A DNA stretch of 37,729 nucleotides from Comamonadaceae bacterium (GTDB taxonomy: Bacteria > Pseudomonadota > Gammaproteobacteria > Burkholderiales > Burkholderiaceae_C): assembly GCA_947447985.1 (NCBI GenBank), contig CANFLX010000025.1:1-37729 (forward strand). Reading direction: 5' to 3'. Below, one piece after another: positions 25,430 to 32,963 of the stretch; the first letter of the stretch is position 1; each line of letters starts with the position of its first letter. Under the pieces are notes generated by a model, which worked only from the letters and a program-made list of their open reading frames with translations, did not search any database and was not told where the DNA came from. A program made the position numbers and the translations under genes.

Positions 25430-26779
25430 TCAGGCAACATCGGCCAGGCGGGACGTTGTCTGCCGCGCCAAAAACTCTTGGTACCACAGTGCACTGTCTT
25501 TGAACGTGCGCTTTTGGGTCGTGTAATCCACATGCACAATTCCAAAGCGCTTGGCATAGCCTGATGCCCACTCAAAGTTGTCCATCAGGCTCCACACCAT
25601 GTAGCCGCCCATGTTGACGCCTTGGCGCATCGCATCCGCCACCGCTTGAATGTGCTGTTGCAGGTAGCGCGTGCGATCCGCATCGTGCACCTGCCCTTGG
25701 ACCACTGGGTCTTTAAACGCGCCACCGTTTTCGGTGATGAACATCGGTGGCACGGGATAGTCTTGGTGCAGACGCAGCAGCAGCGCAGTCAGGCCTTGGG
25801 GATAAACCTCCCAGTCCATTTCGGTGATCTCCAGGCCACTTTTATGCACATCCCAGGGCGCACCAGCGCTGGCTACCGAACGGGAGTAGTAGTTGATGCC
25901 CAGGAAGTTCATGGGCGTGCGGATGATGTCCATGTCGCCCGGCAACACAGCGGGGGCGTCATGGTCCAGGTGCTCCACCACATCCGAGGGGTAGCTGCCT
26001 GTGAAGAGCGGATCCATGTACCAGCGCACCAAGCGCCCGTCTTCCAAGCGGGCTTTGGCGCGGTCAGCATCCGAGTCAGTCGCGGGCTCGATCGGCGACA
26101 GATTGAGCACGATGCCCAGGCTGGCTTGGCATCCGGCGTCGCGCAGTGCACGCAGCGCCATGCCATGGCTGAGCATCAGGTGGTGAGCCACTTGCATGGC
26201 CGTGGCGCGGCTTTTGATGCCTGGGGCAAATATGCCGGTCTCGTGGCCGAGCATGGACATGACCCAGGGCTCGTTGTGTGTGGCAATGGATGCCACACGG
26301 TCGCCCAAGCGGGCATGCATGCCCAGCGCGTAATCCACAAACCGATGCACCGTGTCGCGGTTGGCCCAGCCGCCTTGTTCCTGCAAGGCTTGCGGCAAGT
26401 CCCAATGGTTGAGCGTGAGGTAGGGGGCAATGCCACGCGCCAACAAGCCGTCGACCAGTCGCTCGTAAAAATCCAGCCCTTTGTCATTCCATGCGCCCGA
26501 TCCTGCGGCTTGCACACGCGGCCAACTCGTCGAGAACCGGTAGGCGTTCACACCGAGCTTGGCGATCATGTCCAGGTCTTGCTCGCAGCGCTGGTAGTGT
26601 TCACAAGCCACTGTTCCATCACTGCCGTCTGCGATGACGCCAGGCACTTTGCAGAAAGTGTCCCATATGGAAGGCCCTTTGCCGTCGGCGGCGCTGGCGC
26701 CTTCGATTTGGAATGCACTGGTGGCAACGCCCCACACGAAGTCATCCGGAAAACTGTCTGGGTGGTGATGGGAAGACAT
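25430..26779 (-). CDS. GH1 beta-glucosidase, cytoplasmic
   Basis: A 449-residue family 1 enzyme, normal in length and lacking a signal peptide. It would release glucose from imported beta-glucosides. The acid/base Glu170 is in ATHNEPWV (the family usually has T-L/F-NEP; here the middle residue is His). The nucleophile Glu350 is in MFITENGG. DDFVWGVATSAFQIEGA at the N-terminus is typical and supports ATG 26779 (MSSHHHPDSF). A TTG at 26824, directly after the permease stop, would add 15 hydrophobic residues and is less likely, though ATG 26779 has no clear ribosome-binding site. The gene lies between the permeases and the ATPase. Confidence 0.92.
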   Translation of the reverse strand: MSSHHHPDSFPDDFVWGVATSAFQIEGASAADGKGPSIWDTFCKVPGVIADGSDGTVACEHYQRCEQDLDMIAKLGVNAYRFSTSWPRVQAAGSGAWNDKGLDFYERLVDGLLARGIAPYLTLNHWDLPQALQEQGGWANRDTVHRFVDYALGMHARLGDRVASIATHNEPWVMSMLGHETGIFAPGIKSRATAMQVAHHLMLSHGMALRALRDAGCQASLGIVLNLSPIEPATDSDADRAKARLEDGRLVRWYMDPLFTGSYPSDVVEHLDHDAPAVLPGDMDIIRTPMNFLGINYYSRSVASAGAPWDVHKSGLEITEMDWEVYPQGLTALLLRLHQDYPVPPMFITENGGAFKDPVVQGQVHDADRTRYLQQHIQAVADAMRQGVNMGGYMVWSLMDNFEWASGYAKRFGIVHVDYTTQKRTFKDSALWYQEFLARQTTSRLADVA

Positions 26780-26824
26780 GGGAAAAGTACTGAATAAAAA
26801 AAGGGGGAGGGCGCCGACGGGCAA

Positions 26825-27655
26825 CTACTTCACCGCACCTGCGGTGAGTCCGTCAATCAGGCGGCGCGAGGAGATCGCAAACAAAACTAACAGTGGCAGC
26901 GTGGCGATGGCGGAGCCGGCCATGACGGCGCCCCACTCCGTGTTGACAGGGCTTTGCATGCTGCGCAGCGCCAAGGGCAGGGTGTACATCTCAGGCGAGC
27001 GCATAACAATCAGCGGCCCGATGAAGTTGTTCCACGAGGCAATGAAAGTGATCAGTCCCAGCGTTCCCATGGCGGGTTTGAGCAAGGGCAGCACGATGCG
27101 CCAATAAATGCCCATTTCGCCGCAGCCGTCCATACGGGCCGCTTCAATCAGGTCGCGCGGTATGGAACTGGTGATGAACTGGCGCATCATGAAAATGCCG
27201 AAAGCGCTGGCGGCACCCGGTATGTAGAGCGCGCGCGGTTGGTCGATCCAGCCGAAGGCGTCCATGATCATGAAGCTGGGAATCATGCCCAGAAACGAGG
27301 GCAGCAGCATGGTGCCCATCACCAGCAAGAACAAAGGCTGTTTGAACCGGAACTCGAACATGGCAAACGCGTAGCCGCCCATTGAGCAAAACAACAAGGT
27401 CAGGCCTGTGGACGCCAGGGCCACGTACAGGCTCCAACCCAGGCTGCGCCAAAACGGAATCTTGGCCGTCAGGATGTCCAGGTTGCGAAGAAAGTCGGAG
27501 CCAAAAAACAAAGGTGGCGGCAGATTGAAGATTTCGGTGCGTGAATGGCTGGCAAACACGAACATGAAATAAAAGGGCAGCAACATGACCACAGCACCCA
27601 GTGCCACCATCAGGTAAGCCGCGCGCGGAGCCAGTCGATCGGTTTGGATGGCCAT
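26825..27655 (-). CDS. CUT1-type sugar ABC transporter permease (MalG-like)
   Basis: A 276-residue inner-membrane permease with six predicted helices. The cytoplasmic EAA loop, EAARMDGCGEMGIYWRIVLPLLKP, contacts the ATPase. The N-terminus MAIQTDRLAPRAAYLMVALGAVVMLLPFYFM is typical of the second permease of CUT1 sugar importers. The start at 27655 is 6 bp past the stop codon of the first permease, so translation is probably coupled. It works with the MalF-like protein, the binding protein and the MalK-like ATPase encoded around it. Confidence 0.93.
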   Translation of the reverse strand: MAIQTDRLAPRAAYLMVALGAVVMLLPFYFMFVFASHSRTEIFNLPPPLFFGSDFLRNLDILTAKIPFWRSLGWSLYVALASTGLTLLFCSMGGYAFAMFEFRFKQPLFLLVMGTMLLPSFLGMIPSFMIMDAFGWIDQPRALYIPGAASAFGIFMMRQFITSSIPRDLIEAARMDGCGEMGIYWRIVLPLLKPAMGTLGLITFIASWNNFIGPLIVMRSPEMYTLPLALRSMQSPVNTEWGAVMAGSAIATLPLLVLFAISSRRLIDGLTAGAVK

Positions 27656-27661
27656 GGCGGT

Positions 27662-28585
27662 TCAGCGGGTGCCTGCGCGCGGTTTGAAGGCGCGGTTGGT
27701 CAGCCAGGTCAGCAAGGCCACAAAAACGAAGAGCAACCAAGACAATGCACTGGCCCCGCCAAAGTCATTGAATTCGAAGGCAGTGCGGTACATGTACATG
27801 GCGGTGGTCATGCCAGCTTGGTCACTGCCTCCCTTGCCACCGGTGAGGATGAAAGGTTCTTCAAACAGCTGCAGACCACCGATCACGCTCAGGGTGACGC
27901 CGAAATAAATCATGGGTTGCAGGCTGGGCAGCGTGATGAACCAAAACTGCTGCCAACGCCCGGCGCCGTCCATGGTGGCGGCCTCATATATGTCGGCGGG
28001 GATCGTTTGCAATGCCGCCAGGTACAGCACCGTGTTGAAACCCACGTAACGCCAAAAGACCACCAGCGCGATGGCCGGTTTCACATTGTCGGCACGACCC
28101 AGCCAGTCGATGGAGGTGGCCGGCGCCAACCACCCTAAGCCTGGCACCGCGTGCAATGCGTTCAAGCCGACATTGATCAAGCCAAAGTCGGTAGAAAACA
28201 GGGTGCTGAACATCATGGCAATGGCGACGGTGCTCGTGATGTAGGGCAAAAAGTAGGCGCCCACCACACTGTTGCGCGTGCGCTTGAAGGAGCTGTGGAT
28301 GAAATACGCCAGCGGAATCGCAACCACATGTTGCGGCACGCCCGATGCGATGGCCAGCCACGCGGTGTTTTTAAGAGACTTCCAGAACCACTCGTCGGTA
28401 ATGGCAAACGCAAAGTTATCCAGACCGACAAACTTCATGGAAGCCAGACCGGAGGTCGGCTCCCAACTCTGAAACGCCAGAAAGAAAGAAAACCCCAGCG
28501 GAAACACGCCGAACACCAAAAACAGCACCACAAACGGGCTCAGCAGCACATACGGCACCACGGTGGGTGACAGACGGGGAAGCAT
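27662..28585 (-). CDS. CUT1-type sugar ABC transporter permease (MalF-like)
   Basis: A 307-residue permease with six predicted helices. The EAA loop reads YEAATMDGAGRWQQFWFITLPSLQP. I start it at ATG 28585 (MLPRLSPTVVPYVLLSPF), which gives a usual short N-terminus. A TTG at 28621, 11 bp past the binding-protein stop codon, would add twelve residues, and neither start has a convincing ribosome-binding site. It lacks the long periplasmic insertion of enteric MalF and resembles the UgpA/LacF-type permeases. It pairs with the MalG-like protein. Confidence 0.92.
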   Translation of the reverse strand: MLPRLSPTVVPYVLLSPFVVLFLVFGVFPLGFSFFLAFQSWEPTSGLASMKFVGLDNFAFAITDEWFWKSLKNTAWLAIASGVPQHVVAIPLAYFIHSSFKRTRNSVVGAYFLPYITSTVAIAMMFSTLFSTDFGLINVGLNALHAVPGLGWLAPATSIDWLGRADNVKPAIALVVFWRYVGFNTVLYLAALQTIPADIYEAATMDGAGRWQQFWFITLPSLQPMIYFGVTLSVIGGLQLFEEPFILTGGKGGSDQAGMTTAMYMYRTAFEFNDFGGASALSWLLFVFVALLTWLTNRAFKPRAGTR

Positions 28586-28632
28586 GCTGTGAGCGGGCGC
28601 AGGCCGTGATTGGAATTGCAAACGTGGCGGGC

Positions 28633-29889
28633 TTAGCGTTTCACGCGGCGTTCGATCAGTGCTTTGGCGTCAGCCAGGGCCGTGCGAATGTCCTTGCCCT
28701 GGTCCAGCACTTTGTCGAGCTCATTGTTCACAATTTCGTCGGCAATCGGATCCAGTTTGTGCACGTCCACCGCAGAGATTTTGCGGGCGGCCTCACGCCA
28801 CAGGACGCGCGCTTTTTGACCTGCGAGAAAGTCGATCGGCTGGTCAAAGAAGGCATCGCCATGGGTTTCCAGCAGTGCGGGAAACGCGTCCTGCGACTTG
28901 AATGCGGCCAATTGCAGCTCGGGCGTGGTGGTCATCATGCTGATGAACTCTGCCGCCAATGCCTTGTTTTGTGCGCCCTTGGGAATGCTGTAAAAACTTC
29001 CACCCCAGGAGGCCCATGCTTTTTCAGGCAACTGCGCAGCGCGCCATTGGCCTTTGGTGTCGGGTGCCAGCCAGTTGCTCAAGTGGCCTGCCAGCCACGC
29101 GCCAGACATTTGGGTAGAAATGGTTCCACGTTTGAACCCTTCAGACCATTCGTTTGACCAAGCGCCGATTTTGCCGTCAAGCTTTTGATCGCGAACCTTT
29201 TTGGCCAACTCAAAGGCCCGGACAAAACGGGGGGAGTCCACCAACACCTTGCCCGATTTGTCGATGTACAGGCCGTCGCCATTCTGCAAATTGGAGCGGA
29301 TCACGATGTCTTTGATATCGCGTGCATGCGCCACGAGGTAGGCGCCTGTGGCTGCTTTGATCTTTGCGCCAGCGGCGACATAGGAATCCCAGGACTGGGT
29401 AAGTTCGGTCTCGGTGACGCCCGCCTTTTTCAACACGTCGGTGCGGTACAGCAGGGTGCCAGGGCCAATGTCGGCGGGAATCGCGACCTGTGCACCCGCG
29501 CTGGAGGTTCCCTGGCGCCACGCAAACGGCACAAAGCGGGCCTGTTGGGCTTTCATGTTGTAGGGCGCGCCGCCAAGATCTTCCAAGCCGCCGCCCTCAG
29601 CGAATCGGCCGACGTAGCCGTACTCCACCACCATCACGTCGGGCAGATTGGACGAAGTCGACAGTGCCGTGGTCATGGCCGTGTGGTGGTCGGCATAGGC
29701 ACGGCTTGTGATTTTGATTTCAACGTCCGGATGTTTCTTTTTCCAAGCGGGAATGGCAGCCTTCGCAATCTCGTCCACTGCAGGAAATGCGGCAATGGTC
29801 AGCGTTTGCTGTGCCTGCGCGCTGAAAAAAGCGCTACCGGCCAACATCAGAGTCAGGGCCAAGCGAGCTGGAAGTGGAGTGTGTGCCAT
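28633..29889 (-). CDS. sugar ABC transporter substrate-binding protein, periplasmic
   Basis: A 418-residue periplasmic solute-binding protein of the CUT1 family (family 1). The signal peptide runs MAHTPLPARLALTLMLAGSA to cleavage near SAQA-Q27; there is no lipobox. The mature protein begins TLTIAAFPAVDE. Segments AIPADIGPGTLLYRTDVLKKAGV and a C-terminal helical region are typical of oligosaccharide-binding members. ATG 29889 has AAAGGA eight bases upstream. It is the first gene of the operon binding protein - MalF-like - MalG-like - GH1 - ATPase, under operator D. The likely ligands are short beta-glucan oligosaccharides, judged from GH context, not from residues. Confidence 0.92.
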   Translation of the reverse strand: MAHTPLPARLALTLMLAGSAFFSAQAQQTLTIAAFPAVDEIAKAAIPAWKKKHPDVEIKITSRAYADHHTAMTTALSTSSNLPDVMVVEYGYVGRFAEGGGLEDLGGAPYNMKAQQARFVPFAWRQGTSSAGAQVAIPADIGPGTLLYRTDVLKKAGVTETELTQSWDSYVAAGAKIKAATGAYLVAHARDIKDIVIRSNLQNGDGLYIDKSGKVLVDSPRFVRAFELAKKVRDQKLDGKIGAWSNEWSEGFKRGTISTQMSGAWLAGHLSNWLAPDTKGQWRAAQLPEKAWASWGGSFYSIPKGAQNKALAAEFISMMTTTPELQLAAFKSQDAFPALLETHGDAFFDQPIDFLAGQKARVLWREAARKISAVDVHKLDPIADEIVNNELDKVLDQGKDIRTALADAKALIERRVKR

Positions 29890-29951
29890 GTTGAAAGTCC
29901 TTTAGGTGAGGGGCCGGCCGCCACCGCGACCACAATTGACAGGAAACGCCT

Positions 29952-29965
29952 TGAAAGCGCTTTCA
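29952..29965. promoter_or_regulatory. LacI-type operator D (TGAAAGCGCTTTCA), transporter-GH1 operon
   Basis: A perfect copy of the palindrome, 62 bp upstream of the binding-protein start and 4 nt after a consensus TATAAT box. Repressor bound here would cover the transcription start. This is the clearest promoter-operator pair in the window. Confidence 0.9.
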
Positions 29966-29969
29966 ACAA

Positions 29970-29997
29970 ATTATAGGAAGCGTTATGTCGCATGCAA
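29970..29997 (-). promoter_or_regulatory. sigma-70-type promoter of the transporter operon
   Basis: On the minus strand TTGCAT (29997-29992) and a perfect TATAAT (29975-29970) are separated by 16 bases, followed by operator D. Confidence 0.75.
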
Positions 29998-29998
29998 G

Positions 29999-30014
29999 CT
30001 AGGGTATTCCCCAG
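29999..30014. promoter_or_regulatory. CTAGGGTATTCC element, copy 2 (CTAGGGTATTCCCCAG dyad)
   Basis: The first 12 bases repeat 19717-19728 exactly. Here the element extends to an imperfect dyad, CTAGGG-TATT-CCCCAG. It abuts the -35 box of the transporter promoter on its upstream side and lies 3 bp past the regulator stop codon. Its position fits an activator site. Confidence 0.5.
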
Positions 30015-30017
30015 CTT

Positions 30018-31070
30018 CTACAGTGTGCGTGCGACAGAGCTCGATGCGCGCACCAGCAATTCCGGCCGCGGGAGCTGGGCGGTGGGTTGCGTGCCGGCAA
30101 TGAGCTGCAATACGGAAGCCGCGGCCAAGCGACCTAGCTCGTAGGCGGGTTGATGAATGGTGCTCAAGGGCGGGCTCGAATAGACCGAGTTGGGAAGGTC
30201 GTCAAAGCCCACCAGGGACACGTCGTCTGGCACCCGCAAGCCGTGTTGGTACAAGCCCAGTGCGGCGCCCGCGGCCATTTGGTCATTGGCGGCAAATATC
30301 GCGGTAAAGGGCGAGCCGTGCGCAATCAGGCGGTTGACGGCGTCCAGCCCACTGAGCTCGTGGTACATCCCCGGCACCACCAAGCGCGGGTCGTAGGGGA
30401 CGCCCGCAGCCTGTAGCGCGGCACGGTAGCCCTGGTGGCGTTCTGCCGCGTCCGGGTGCTCCTCGTCACCGGTAATGAAGGCAATGTGCCGGTGGCCCAA
30501 AGCCAGTAAGTGTTCCGTGGCGCGAAATGCGCCTGCAAAATTATCAAAATTGAGCGAATACAGTCGATCGCCTCGGAGCTCCCTGCCTGTGACCACCACG
30601 GGGAGGGATTGCGCGCAGTGCAGCAGAGCCGAATCCGACAAACGCGGCATCAACACCACAATGCCGTCAACCCGCCGCGCCTGCAGCAATTCAAGGCAGC
30701 GGGCCTCGGCCGTGGGATTCCAGTGCGCGCTCATGAACAGCGGGCTGTAACCCATGGGGTCCAATTCGTCCTCGATGCCGCGCAGCGCCGCACCGTAAAA
30801 AGGGCTGTCAATGGCTTGGGTGACGACTCCGATACTGAACGTCTTGCCGCCCGCCAAGCCGCGGGCCAGCGGGTTGGGGACAAAACCCAGCGTCTTGGTT
30901 GCTTCAAGGACCGCCTGGCGCTTGGCACCACTCACCACCGCGGTGCCATTCAAAATGCGTGACACGGTGCTGGGGGACACGCCGGCAAGTTCCGCAACCA
31001 TCTGAAGTGTGACCGGCGCCTTGGGAAGGGCCGGAGCGGCTGCTGCATCAGGGGTATTTGGCTTGTTCAT
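30018..31070 (-). CDS. LacI-family transcriptional repressor of the glucan locus
   Basis: A 350-residue LacI/GalR-family regulator. The helix-turn-helix is at residues 20-43 (VTLQMVAELAGVSPSTVSRILNG) and the hinge helix NPLARGLAG at 66-74. A periplasmic-binding-protein-like effector domain follows, from KTFSIGVV to the end. An unusual 19-residue alanine/proline-rich tail precedes the DNA-binding domain. It is the only regulator in the locus and the window has four perfect copies of a palindrome of the type such proteins bind, plus an imperfect one 40 bp upstream of its own start. It probably represses all five units and itself. The inducer is unknown; a laminari-oligosaccharide or glucose derivative is the natural guess. 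Confidence 0.92.
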   Translation of the reverse strand: MNKPNTPDAAAAPALPKAPVTLQMVAELAGVSPSTVSRILNGTAVVSGAKRQAVLEATKTLGFVPNPLARGLAGGKTFSIGVVTQAIDSPFYGAALRGIEDELDPMGYSPLFMSAHWNPTAEARCLELLQARRVDGIVVLMPRLSDSALLHCAQSLPVVVTGRELRGDRLYSLNFDNFAGAFRATEHLLALGHRHIAFITGDEEHPDAAERHQGYRAALQAAGVPYDPRLVVPGMYHELSGLDAVNRLIAHGSPFTAIFAANDQMAAGAALGLYQHGLRVPDDVSLVGFDDLPNSVYSSPPLSTIHQPAYELGRLAAASVLQLIAGTQPTAQLPRPELLVRASSSVARTL

Positions 31071-31109
31071 ACGCGTTCAGTGGATGGAAGGGGCGCGTTA
31101 GCTTGGGTT

Positions 31110-31123
31110 TGAAAGCGCATTCA
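31110..31123. promoter_or_regulatory. LacI-type operator E (TGAAAGCGCATTCA), regulator gene and gspC region
   Basis: It differs from the perfect palindrome at one base (A for T at 31119). It lies 40 bp upstream of the regulator start, directly after a minus-strand TAAGAT (31129-31124) that may be the -10 box, which suggests autoregulation with weaker binding. It is also in the shared region upstream of gspC, 97 bp from that start codon. Confidence 0.75.
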
Positions 31124-31157
31124 ATCTTAACTGCGCGGCGATAAATGGGGGGGCTTG

Positions 31158-31185
31158 TTGCGTCCTGTGGGGCTTACAGTATGAG
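31158..31185 (+). promoter_or_regulatory. possible gspC promoter
   Basis: TTGCGT (31158-31163) and TATGAG (31180-31185) with 16 bases between. The predicted start would leave a leader of about 28 bases before gspC. Operator E is 34 bp upstream of the -35 box. Confidence 0.4.
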
Positions 31186-31219
31186 GCTATTGCGCTGCGA
31201 GTTCCCGCATAATGAGCCC

Positions 31220-31669
31220 ATGCTCACACCTCACTCCCGCTCTTGGGGTCTTTACGCGCTGACCTTTTCAGTGGCCCTGTTGGCCGCTGCAAGTGCCGTG
31301 TATTGGGTTCTGGGCATAACGGGTCTTTCCAATCAGCACGTGCAGGGGGCACCGGTCCATTTCAAGGTCGATGGACCCGATGCCAAAGAGTTGGCGCGCG
31401 CTTTGGGCGGCAATCTCGTAGCGCCCGCCAACGCACCGGCGGTGCCCAGCGCCCAATACCAGTTGCTGGGGGTGGTTGCGGGCCCGCTGGGGAAAGGCTA
31501 TGCCTTGCTGGTGGTTGGCAGCGCCGCACCCAAGGTCTACATGGCGGGGTCGGCACTGGGCGAGGGCTTGGTGTTGCAATCGGTATCGGCCCGTGGCGCC
31601 AAAATTGGTGCAACGCCGCAAGGGCCGACCACGCTAGAACTGGCACTGCCCAAAGCTCCGGGGTCCTGA
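31220..31669 (+). CDS. gspC: short type II secretion protein GspC (inner-membrane coupling protein)
   Basis: GspC links the inner-membrane platform to the GspD secretin. This protein, 149 residues from ATG 31220, has one membrane helix (about 10-31) and a proline/alanine linker. It ends in a homology-region domain at about 80-143 (YQLLGVVAGPLGKGYALLVVG ... GLVLQSVSARGAKIG), the GspD-binding part of GspC. The C-terminal PDZ or coiled-coil domain of longer GspC proteins is missing. The frame is open to 31145, but upstream ATGs give unlikely N-termini. It stands alone, 17 kb from and divergent to the gspG-gspF operon, which lacks gspC, so it is most likely the missing subunit. Confidence 0.8.
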   Translation: MLTPHSRSWGLYALTFSVALLAAASAVYWVLGITGLSNQHVQGAPVHFKVDGPDAKELARALGGNLVAPANAPAVPSAQYQLLGVVAGPLGKGYALLVVGSAAPKVYMAGSALGEGLVLQSVSARGAKIGATPQGPTTLELALPKAPGS

Positions 31670-31702
31670 GGGCGGCGCCCTGCCTGAGGTACGGCACGGG
31701 TA

Positions 31703-31731
31703 TTCACGCTGCGGTGCGGGTAAAAGATAAT
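31703..31731 (+). promoter_or_regulatory. sigma-70-type promoter of the pnt operon
   Basis: TTCACG (31703-31708), 17 bases, then GATAAT (31726-31731). The predicted start near 31738 leaves a leader of about 40 bases before pntAA, with CAGGAG at a good distance from the ATG. Confidence 0.55.
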
Positions 31732-31777
31732 GTAAGCTTAGCGCAAGACTTACTTTCTTCTCCTCAGGAGTGATTCC

Positions 31778-32908
31778 ATGCAAATTGGCGTACCGGCCGA
31801 GACGGTTGCGGGCGAGACCCGTGTTGCCGTGACCCCCGAAACGGTGAAAAAATTGGTGGCCCAAGGCCACACAGTGCAAATACAGGCAGGTGCCGGTGCA
31901 CCTGCCAGCGTTACCGATGACGCCTACGTGGCGGCCGGGGCGCACATTTGCGATGCCTCCGCCGCGCTGGGAAGCGATATGGTTCTCAAGGTCGTTGCGC
32001 CACGGGCCGACGAGCTCGCGCACATGAAGTCCGGTGCAGCCCTGGTCGGCATGCTCAATCCCTTTGACGCTGAGGGCCTCAAGCGCATGGCGGGCGCAGG
32101 ACTCACGAGTTTCGCTTTGGAGGCGGCCCCGCGCACCACCCGCGCGCAGAGCATGGACGTGCTCTCCAGCCAGGCCAATATTGCAGGCTACAAGGCCGTG
32201 ATGATGGCCGCCGACAAATACCAGCGCTTCTTCCCCATGCTGATGACGGCTGCGGGTACGGTCAAAGCGGCGCGCGTCGTCATTTTGGGCGTCGGTGTGG
32301 CGGGCTTGCAGGCCATTGCCACCGCAAAACGCCTGGGCGCGGTGATCGAAGCGTCGGACGTGCGCCCCAGTGTGAAAGAGCAAGTGGAGTCCCTGGGCGC
32401 CAAGTTCATTGACGTCTCCTACGACACGCCGGAAGAACAAGAAGCGGCTGTGGGCGTGGGCGGCTATGCCCGCCCCATGCCGCAAAGTTGGCTCGATCGC
32501 CAAAAAACCGAAGTCGCCAAACGCGTGGCGCTGGCCGATGTGGTTATTTCCACGGCGCTCATTCCCGGGCGCGCTGCGCCGGTGCTGGTCACCGAAGACA
32601 TGGTCAAGAGCATGAAACCAGGCTCGGTGATTGTGGATATCGCCGCCGGCAAGGCGGCCGACGGCATCGGCGGCAATTGCGTGCTGACCGAAGCTGGCAA
32701 AACCGTGGTGAAGCATGGCGTGACGCTGGTGGGTGAAACCAATTTGGCGGCGTTGGTCGCAGCCGACGCTTCGGCCTTGTACGCGCGCAACGTGCTGGAC
32801 TTCTTGAAGCTGGTGCTGAACAAAGAGGGCCAGTTCCATGTGGACATGGAAGATGACATCGTGGCCGCCTGCTTGATGACGCAGGGCGGTGAGGTCAAGC
32901 GCAAATAA
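31778..32908 (+). CDS. pntAA: NAD(P) transhydrogenase subunit alpha part 1 (PntAA)
   Basis: PntAA (376 residues) is the NAD(H)-binding domain I of the proton-translocating transhydrogenase, which makes NADPH from NADH at the cost of the proton gradient. The N-terminus MQIGVPAETVAGETRVAVTPETV and the Rossmann motif GVGVAG (171-176), followed by EASDVRP, are canonical; RAPVLVTEDMV-type and GGNCVLTEAG segments follow. The alpha subunit is split here, with the membrane part on a separate gene (pntAB), as in many alpha- and betaproteobacteria. CAGGAG precedes the ATG by seven bases. It is the first gene of pntAA-pntAB-pntB. Confidence 0.95.
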   Translation: MQIGVPAETVAGETRVAVTPETVKKLVAQGHTVQIQAGAGAPASVTDDAYVAAGAHICDASAALGSDMVLKVVAPRADELAHMKSGAALVGMLNPFDAEGLKRMAGAGLTSFALEAAPRTTRAQSMDVLSSQANIAGYKAVMMAADKYQRFFPMLMTAAGTVKAARVVILGVGVAGLQAIATAKRLGAVIEASDVRPSVKEQVESLGAKFIDVSYDTPEEQEAAVGVGGYARPMPQSWLDRQKTEVAKRVALADVVISTALIPGRAAPVLVTEDMVKSMKPGSVIVDIAAGKAADGIGGNCVLTEAGKTVVKHGVTLVGETNLAALVAADASALYARNVLDFLKLVLNKEGQFHVDMEDDIVAACLMTQGGEVKRK

Positions 32909-32963
32909 GCCCGCAGGCGCCGCCCACAAATTGGAATCTGACCCCCATTCAATAGGAAAAAAA

